Origin: Thiopontia sp013349825
GTDB lineage: Bacteria; Pseudomonadota; Gammaproteobacteria; GCF-002020875
Length of the DNA stretch: 27,949 nucleotides
Assembly (NCBI GenBank): GCA_963981015.1
Contig: CAXCCG010000031.1
Span: 1-27,949 of the forward strand
Direction of reading: 5' to 3'
Shown here: positions 23,185 to 27,949 of the stretch, piece after piece
How positions within the stretch are numbered: the stretch's first letter is position 1
Layout: every line of letters starts with the position of its first letter
Notes under the pieces: model-generated
Databases searched by the model: none
What the model saw: the letters and a program-made list of their open reading frames with translations, nothing else
What the model was told of the DNA's origin: nothing
Program-made: the position numbers and the translations under genes

Positions 23185-24525
23185 TTACAGGTCCAGTTTC
23201 TTTTCGAGGTAGTGAATATTGGTGCCACCAGCCTCAAAGTTGGCATCACGGATGATGTCACGATGTAGCGCGATGTTATTGCGAATTCCCTCGATCACCA
23301 TCTCATCCAGTGCGATACGCATCCGTGCGATGGCGGTGCTGCGATCTTCACCATAGGTGATCAGCTTGCCGATCATGGAGTCATAATGGGGGGGGACGCA
23401 ATAACCGGTGTAGAGGTGAGAGTCAACCCGGACTCCAATACCGCCCGGTGCATGGTAGGCGGTGACCTTTCCGGGAGAGGGGATAAAGGTCCGCGCATCT
23501 TCGGCGTTGATTCTGCACTCAATGGCGTGACCACGGATTTTTATATCTTTCTGTTTGTAGGCCAGAGGCTCACCAGAGGCGATGCGCAGCTGCTCACGGA
23601 CAATGTCAACGCCAGTGATCATCTCTGTAACGGGGTGCTCAACCTGAACACGAGTGTTCATCTCAATAAAGTAGAACTCATCATTTTCATAGAGGAATTC
23701 AAAGGTACCGGCACCGACATAACCGATATCCTGACATGCTTTTGCACAGCGTTCACCAATCTCGGCACGCAGAGATTTGGTGATACCGGGGGCTGGGGCC
23801 TCTTCGACCACTTTCTGGTGACGGCGTTGCATGGAGCAGTCGCGTTCACCGAGGTGAATGGCGTTACCATGTTCGTCGGCCAGTACCTGAATCTCTACAT
23901 GGCGAGGATTTTCGAGGAACTTCTCCATGTAGACGACATCGTTATTGAAGGCAGTTGCCGCTTCGGTACGGGTCATGGTGATGGCCTGAAGTAGTGTTGC
24001 TTCACTGTGAACAACACGCATGCCACGTCCACCACCTCCGCCAGCAGCTTTAATGATGACAGGGTAACCCACCTTACGCCCGAGGTGCAGGTTGGTCTCG
24101 TCATCATCCCCTAATGGGCCATCTGATCCGGGTACTGTTGGGACACCGGCCAGCTTCATCGCCTTGATCGCCTCAACCTTGTCTCCCATCATACGAATGG
24201 TGTCTGCCTTGGGACCGATAAAGCGGAATCCACTCTGTTCTACTCGTTCGGCAAAGTCTGCATTCTCTGAGAGAAAACCGTAACCGGGATGGATGCCCAT
24301 GGCATCGGTCACCTCAGCGGCACTGATAATAGCAGGTACATTCAGATAACTATCCATAGAGGAGGGAGGTCCGATGCAGACTGACTCATCCGCAAGGCGC
24401 ACATGTTTTAGTGTGTGGTCAGCAGTCGAGTGGACCGCGACCGTTTTAATTCCCAGCTCTTTGCAGGCACGAAGAATTCGGAGCGCAATCTCACCCCGGT
24501 TGGCAATAACGACTTTATCGAGCAT
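23185..24525 (-). CDS. accC: Acetyl-CoA carboxylase, biotin carboxylase subunit
   Basis: A 446-residue ATP-grasp enzyme that carboxylates the biotin on AccB with bicarbonate and ATP, starting fatty-acid synthesis. It begins MLDKVVIANRGEIALRILRAC. It has the glycine-rich ATP loop KAAGGGGGRGMRVV, HLGERDCSMQRRHQKVVEEAPAP, the catalytic glutamates and asparagine in FYFIEMNTRVQVEHPVTE, and DSHLYTGYCVPPHYDSMIGKL. Length matches E. coli AccC (449). It follows accB by 36 bases, the standard operon order in gammaproteobacteria. Confidence 0.98.
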   Translation of the reverse strand: MLDKVVIANRGEIALRILRACKELGIKTVAVHSTADHTLKHVRLADESVCIGPPSSMDSYLNVPAIISAAEVTDAMGIHPGYGFLSENADFAERVEQSGFRFIGPKADTIRMMGDKVEAIKAMKLAGVPTVPGSDGPLGDDDETNLHLGRKVGYPVIIKAAGGGGGRGMRVVHSEATLLQAITMTRTEAATAFNNDVVYMEKFLENPRHVEIQVLADEHGNAIHLGERDCSMQRRHQKVVEEAPAPGITKSLRAEIGERCAKACQDIGYVGAGTFEFLYENDEFYFIEMNTRVQVEHPVTEMITGVDIVREQLRIASGEPLAYKQKDIKIRGHAIECRINAEDARTFIPSPGKVTAYHAPGGIGVRVDSHLYTGYCVPPHYDSMIGKLITYGEDRSTAIARMRIALDEMVIEGIRNNIALHRDIIRDANFEAGGTNIHYLEKKLDL

Positions 24526-24561
24526 CTTGTTTTGTGTTTCCGTTCGGCTGACTGGATGGGG

Positions 24562-25011
24562 TTATTCGACGACGAAGAGTGGCTGATCAAATTCAACGGC
24601 ATCTGCATTGTCTGCCAGGATGGCTTTAACGGTGCCAGACTTGTCAGATTCAATCTGATTCAGAATTTTCATCGCCTCAATAATGCACAATGTATCGCCT
24701 TCAGCGACAGTATCCCCGATCTCTACAAAAGGTTTGGCGCCCGGTGAGGCGGAGCGGTAAAAGGTGCCTACCATTGGTGACTTCACCTCATGGCCGGTAA
24801 AGGTGGGTGTAGAAGCTGCTTCCGGGATACTGGCAGCTGGAGCTGCAGCGATGGGCACTGCAGATGCAGCAACTGGTGCGGCGGCTACCTGCACCGCAGA
24901 TGAGCCATAACGGCTGATGCGAAGAGACTCTTCCCCTTCCTGGATCTCGATCTCGGCGATGCCGGATTCCTCCAGTAGCTCAATCAGCTTTTTGATCTTT
25001 CGAATATCCAT
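24562..25011 (-). CDS. accB: Acetyl-CoA carboxylase biotin carboxyl carrier protein
   Basis: A 149-residue carrier that holds biotin and shuttles it between AccC and the AccAD transferase. The N-terminal helix (MDIRKIKKLIELLEESGIAE) is followed by an Ala/Pro-rich flexible linker (about 40-70) and the biotinyl domain with the thumb TFYRSASPGAKPFVEIGD. The biotin attachment site is K115 in IIEAMKILNQI. Length is close to E. coli AccB (156). Second gene of the aroQ-accB-accC run, 41 bases after aroQ. Confidence 0.98.
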   Translation of the reverse strand: MDIRKIKKLIELLEESGIAEIEIQEGEESLRISRYGSSAVQVAAAPVAASAVPIAAAPAASIPEAASTPTFTGHEVKSPMVGTFYRSASPGAKPFVEIGDTVAEGDTLCIIEAMKILNQIESDKSGTVKAILADNADAVEFDQPLFVVE

Positions 25012-25052
25012 AATTGGTTGTCCTTGCTGGTTTGTATGTTGTTTAGAGGGCG

Positions 25053-25505
25053 CTATTGCTGTGGCCCTTTATTCAGTTGTTGGATCGCGGCTTGTAGTGC
25101 AAGCGTGTAGCTCTGTGGGCCGAAACCCATGATGATGCCTTGGGCAACATCAGAAAAATAGGAGTGGTGACGGAAAGTTTCACGTGCATGGGTGTTGGAT
25201 AGGTGAAACTCAATAAAGGGTATGTTGACCCCCAGTAGTGCATCACGCAAAGCGATACTGGTATGGGTGAACGCCGCTGGGTTGATAAGAATGAAATCTA
25301 CCTGTTCCGTTCCTGCCTGGTGGACTCTCTCGATCAGGGTGGATTCTGCGTTGCTCTGCAGAGTCTGCAACTGGTGTCCAGCCTGCTGGGCTTCGTTTTT
25401 TAGTTTTTCAAGAATTGTATCCAGTGTCTCATGACCATAATGTCCAGGTTCCCGTTTGCCTAGAAGATTCAGGTTGGGGCCGCTGAGAACTAAAATGGTT
25501 GCCAT
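25053..25505 (-). CDS. aroQ: 3-dehydroquinate dehydratase, type II
   Basis: A 150-residue dodecamer-forming enzyme that converts 3-dehydroquinate to 3-dehydroshikimate in the shikimate pathway. Signature GPNLNLLGKREPGHYG contains the flexible-lid R18 and catalytic Y23; NPAAFTHTSIALRDAL and IEFHLSNTHARETFRHHSY carry the remaining substrate-binding residues; GFGPQSYTLAL closes the fold. It is first in the operon with accB and accC, as in many gammaproteobacteria. About 250 bases of non-coding DNA precede it and should hold the promoter; I see TATAGA-like boxes there but no convincing spaced pair. Confidence 0.97.
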   Translation of the reverse strand: MATILVLSGPNLNLLGKREPGHYGHETLDTILEKLKNEAQQAGHQLQTLQSNAESTLIERVHQAGTEQVDFILINPAAFTHTSIALRDALLGVNIPFIEFHLSNTHARETFRHHSYFSDVAQGIIMGFGPQSYTLALQAAIQQLNKGPQQ

Positions 25506-25705
25506 TGTTTCTAGTGATTCTCGAATAGGTTGTATTGCTGAGGTCCGTATTGTGTCTTAGATGGTGTAAGTTGTCTATATCTATACGCGAACTGGGCGAA
25601 TTTGTTTGTTAAAAGGGGATAAGTGGGTTATTTGGGGTTGGAGATGATCACACCCTTTTCAGGGAGGTTGGTGTGGTAGGAGTGGTACGGGGTTTATCTG
25701 ACAGA

Positions 25706-25731
25706 CAAAAAAATACCCGCAGATGCGGGCA
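25706..25731 (-). terminator. Rho-independent terminator after rpmG
   Basis: Read on the minus strand, CCCGCATCTGCGGG forms a strong GC stem with a very tight loop (25716-25729), followed by TATTTTTTT (25707-25715). It lies about 30 bases after the rpmG stop and ends the rpmB-rpmG transcript. It also shields the aroQ promoter region. Confidence 0.88.
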
Positions 25732-25762
25732 TTTTGGTGCGCGTTCTTAGCAGAAGTGAGAT

Positions 25763-25918
25763 CTATTTGATCTTGGCCTCTTTAAAGATGACATGCTTGC
25801 GAACTTTGGGATCATATTTTTTGATCTCCATTTTCTCAGGCATGGTGCGCTTGTTCTTGGTTGTTGTGTAGTAATATCCTGTTCCCGCTGAAGATACCAA
25901 TTTGATCTTGTCACGCAT
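25763..25918 (-). CDS. rpmG: 50S ribosomal protein L33
   Basis: A 51-residue large-subunit ribosomal protein. Translation gives MRDKIKLVSSAGTGYYYTTT, then KNKRTMPEKMEIKKYDPKVR and KHVIFKEAKIK, the standard proteobacterial L33 (50-55 residues). This copy lacks the zinc-binding CxxC pairs of the C+ form, so it is the zinc-independent type. AAGGAG lies 7 bases before the ATG. Second gene after rpmB, 76 bases downstream, followed by a terminator. Confidence 0.97.
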   Translation of the reverse strand: MRDKIKLVSSAGTGYYYTTTKNKRTMPEKMEIKKYDPKVRKHVIFKEAKIK

Positions 25919-25994
25919 GGTTTTGCTCCTTATCCTTTAAATGATCCCGACTGCCCAAAACTGTTCAAACACTGTTCTAGGGGCATTCGTTACG

Positions 25995-26231
25995 TTATAC
26001 CTTTTCACCACGGGCACGGATATCAGCCAAAACGGCATCAATGCCTTTTTTGTCGATGATACGCATTCCCTTACTGGTGAGACGCAGTTTTACCCAGCGA
26101 TTTTCACTTTCAACCCAAAAACGGTGTGAGTGAAGGTTAGGTAGAAAACGGCGACGGGTCTTGTTGTGTGCGTGTGACACATTATTGCCTACTGCAGGGC
26201 GCTTACCGGTCACTTGACAGACTCTGGACAT
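25995..26231 (-). CDS. rpmB: 50S ribosomal protein L28
   Basis: A 78-residue large-subunit protein, the same length as E. coli L28. It starts MSRVCQVTGKRPAVGNNVSH and continues AHNKTRRRFLPNLHSHRFWV, with RLTSKGMRIIDKKGID near the end. GGAGAG lies six bases upstream of the ATG. Pairing with rpmG is almost universal in proteobacteria. Confidence 0.98.
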   Translation of the reverse strand: MSRVCQVTGKRPAVGNNVSHAHNKTRRRFLPNLHSHRFWVESENRWVKLRLTSKGMRIIDKKGIDAVLADIRARGEKV

Positions 26232-26288
26232 TGAAACTCTCCAACAAAAAACTTGTTTTGCTTAGTTGCTTACAGAAAAAGAGGGCGA

Positions 26289-26317
26289 ATTCTGCCAGAA
26301 AAGAGGGTGTGAATCAA
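26289..26317 (-). promoter_or_regulatory. Putative rpmB-rpmG promoter
   Basis: On the minus strand TTGATT (26317-26312) and CAGAAT (26294-26289) are 17 bases apart, a sigma-70-like pair (4 of 6 in each box). Transcription would begin near 26282, giving a leader of about 50 bases before rpmB. Confidence 0.5.
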
Positions 26318-26404
26318 CTCGCATGAGACAAAAAGAGATAAAAAATTGGCTGGATTTCTTTGTGAATGAGATCGATTGGGCCGCACAGCATCTCTGTATC
26401 CTCG

Positions 26405-26410
26405 TATAAT
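26405..26410 (+). promoter_or_regulatory. Putative -10 box of the ilvE-ugd promoter
   Basis: A consensus TATAAT lies 41 bases before the ilvE ATG. The -35 side is weak: TTGGGC at 26376 is 23 bases away, too far, and the 17-base position reads CGCACA. Either an activator or an alternative -35 is needed. No leader-peptide attenuator rich in Ile/Val/Leu codons is visible. Confidence 0.45.
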
Positions 26411-26451
26411 AGCAGAAATTGTTATGCCATTAATTCATGGAGAGTGTAGAG

Positions 26452-27375
26452 ATGACGATGGATGATCGTGATGGATTGATCTGGATGGATGGAGAGATGG
26501 TGGATTGGCGTGAGGCTAAAGTCCATGTATTAACACATACCCTGCACTACGGGATGGGTGTGTTTGAAGGGGTTCGTGCCTACAAGACAGAACACGGCCC
26601 TGCAATCTTCCGTCTGCAAGAGCATACAGATCGTCTGTTTCGCTCTGCTCATATCATGGATATGGAGATTCCCTGGAGTAAAGAGGTGGTCAACGAGGCC
26701 ACCAAGGCGGCAGTACGAGAGAATAATCTGCAAAGTGCCTATATCCGCCCGATGGCCTTTTATGGTTCCGAGGGGATGGGGCTTCGAGCAGATAATCTGA
26801 AAGTACACTTAAGTATTGCTGCCTGGGAGTGGGGGGCCTATCTCGGTGCGGAAAATATGGAGAAGGGGATTCGTATCAGAACCTCCTCCTTTACCCGTCA
26901 TCACGTCAATGTCACTATGTGTAAGGCAAAGGCGAATGGTCACTATATCAACTCTATGTTGGCGCTGAATGAGGCTTTGAAAGATGGCTATGATGAGGCG
27001 CTATTGTTGGATGTCGATGGTTTTGTTGCTGAAGGCAGTGGCGAGAATCTGTTTGTAATCCGTAATGGGGTGATCTATACCCCGGAGCTGACTTCGGCGC
27101 TGGATGGGATTACCCGACAGACGCTGATGCTGTTGGCAGATCAGATCGGTGTTGAGGTGCGCGAAAAGCGTATTACCCGTGATGAGGTCTATACTGCAGA
27201 TGAGGCATTCTTCACCGGAACCGCCGCTGAAGTGACACCGATTCGAGAGTTGGATAATCGGGCTATCGGCGCAGGTACACGGGGGCCTATTACAGAGCAG
27301 TTGCAGACCATGTATTTTGACCTGGTGCATGGAAGATTGCATGGACATGATGACTGGTTGGAATATGTGGAATGA
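26452..27375 (+). CDS. ilvE: Branched-chain amino acid aminotransferase IlvE
   Basis: A 307-residue PLP enzyme of fold class IV that makes valine, leucine and isoleucine from their keto acids with glutamate. It has DRDGLIWMDGEMVDWREAKV, the hallmark HVLTHTLHYGMGVFEGVRAY, the PLP lysine K160 in CKAKANGHYINSM, EALLLDVDGFVAEGSGENLF and the phosphate-binding EAFFTGTAAEVTPI. I chose ATG 26452: GGAG lies nine bases upstream and the protein then starts like other IlvE; the in-frame ATG at 26437 has no ribosome binding site. Its stop overlaps the next gene (ATGA), so the two are translationally coupled. Confidence 0.97.
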   Translation: MTMDDRDGLIWMDGEMVDWREAKVHVLTHTLHYGMGVFEGVRAYKTEHGPAIFRLQEHTDRLFRSAHIMDMEIPWSKEVVNEATKAAVRENNLQSAYIRPMAFYGSEGMGLRADNLKVHLSIAAWEWGAYLGAENMEKGIRIRTSSFTRHHVNVTMCKAKANGHYINSMLALNEALKDGYDEALLLDVDGFVAEGSGENLFVIRNGVIYTPELTSALDGITRQTLMLLADQIGVEVREKRITRDEVYTADEAFFTGTAAEVTPIRELDNRAIGAGTRGPITEQLQTMYFDLVHGRLHGHDDWLEYVE

Positions 27376-27949
27376 AGATTGCCATCGCCGGAACCGGCTA
27401 TGTAGGTCTCTCTAACGCCATGCTGTTGGCACAGCACAATGAAGTGGTTGCGCTGGACATCGTTGCCGAAAAGATTGAGATGCTCAACCGGGGAGAGTCA
27501 CCGATAGCCGATGCAGAAATTGAGGAGTTTTTGAGCCACCGAGAGCTCAACTTCAAGGCAACCCTGGATAAGAAAGAGGCATACCAAGGGGCCGACTTTG
27601 TGATCATTGCCACCCCAACGGACTATGACACCGAGAGTAACTACTTCAATACCGGCTCGGTAGAAGCCGTTATCCGTGATGTAAAAAGTATCAACCCCGA
27701 TGCAGTGATGGTGATCAAATCCACTGTGCCTGTAGGATATACCGCCAGAATTAAACAGGAGATGGGCTGCAAGCAGCTACTCTTCTCTCCGGAGTTTTTG
27801 CGTGAAGGAAAAGCACTCTACGACAACCTTCATCCCTCAAGAATTATTGTTGGAGAGCAGAGTGAGCGGGGCCGACAATTTGCCGACTTACTGGTTCAGG
27901 GGGCAGAGAAAGAGGGTATCCCTGTACTCTTGACCGAATCAACCGAGGC
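27372..27949 (+). CDS. ugd: UDP-glucose 6-dehydrogenase, N-terminal part (cut by window end)
   Basis: Oxidises UDP-glucose to UDP-glucuronate for capsule, exopolysaccharide or lipid A decoration. The first 192 residues are present; the frame is open at the right edge. It starts MKIAIAGTGYVGLSNAMLLA with the NAD-binding GxGYVG (7-12), then ALDIVAEKIEMLNRGESPIAD, DFVIIATPTDYD, VIKSTVPVGYT and LLFSPEFLREGKALYDN, all as in the short bacterial Ugd type (about 388 residues in E. coli). The catalytic cysteine would lie beyond the edge. It overlaps ilvE by four bases, which fixes the start and implies cotranscription, perhaps into a polysaccharide locus to the right. Confidence 0.95.
   Translation, partial: MKIAIAGTGYVGLSNAMLLAQHNEVVALDIVAEKIEMLNRGESPIADAEIEEFLSHRELNFKATLDKKEAYQGADFVIIATPTDYDTESNYFNTGSVEAVIRDVKSINPDAVMVIKSTVPVGYTARIKQEMGCKQLLFSPEFLREGKALYDNLHPSRIIVGEQSERGRQFADLLVQGAEKEGIPVLLTESTE

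Noticed and set aside
23386..23994. Open frame of 202 codons on the + strand inside accC
   Set aside because: Antisense to a fully conserved accC; no family resemblance and no promoter or ribosome binding site.

Overview
This window looks like chromosomal DNA of a gammaproteobacterium of moderate GC content. The evidence is the aroQ-accB-accC-prmA order, a proteobacterial mobA-mobB-moeA cluster, a CmoM-type tRNA methyltransferase, the rpmB-rpmG pair and an IlvE with its PLP lysine at position 160. Several conserved hypothetical proteins (DUF1015, DUF2148, a soluble PDC-sensor protein, a pair of membrane coiled-coil proteins) remind me of sulfur-oxidising Chromatiales-like lineages. That placement is an inference from memory, not a search.

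Layout, left to right. (1) 1-1481: a perfect 20-bp inverted repeat, then an integron-type tyrosine recombinase with an unusually long N-terminus; any cassette array would lie left of the window. (2) 1509-4440: an atypical pyruvate kinase (-) divergent from a DUF1015 protein (+) that ends in a clear terminator. (3) 4473-6463 (-): a soluble PDC/Cache-like sensor protein, a small single-span membrane protein and a Gly/Pro-rich small protein. (4) 6828-13304 (+): a TetR-controlled RND efflux operon (regulator, outer membrane lipoprotein, adaptor, pump) with a recognisable promoter and operator. It is followed by a DnaJ-related co-chaperone overlapping a methylguanine-DNA methyltransferase, then a DUF2148 iron-sulfur protein. 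(5) 20238 down to 15380 (-): seven tightly packed genes, mobA-mobB-moeA, two paralogous membrane coiled-coil proteins, cmoM and a hypoxanthine-DNA glycosylase. (6) 20311-20769 (+): a DUF2939 membrane-anchored protein. (7) 25505 down to 20790 (-): aroQ-accB-accC-prmA-hemH and a TudS-like DUF523 protein. (8) 26231 down to 25706 (-): rpmB-rpmG with terminator. (9) 26452-27949 (+): ilvE overlapping a UDP-glucose 6-dehydrogenase gene that runs off the right edge.

Most of the window is housekeeping: lower glycolysis, fatty-acid, aromatic and branched-chain amino-acid synthesis, heme, molybdenum cofactor, ribosome and tRNA modification. The less explained parts are the integron integrase with its palindrome, the Met-rich coiled-coil pair inside the molybdenum-cofactor operon, the soluble PDC protein with its small membrane neighbour, and the altered active-site loop of the pyruvate kinase. 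I saw no rRNA or tRNA genes, CRISPR arrays or complete insertion sequences. I saw no clearly broken genes; the only partial gene is the one cut by the right edge.
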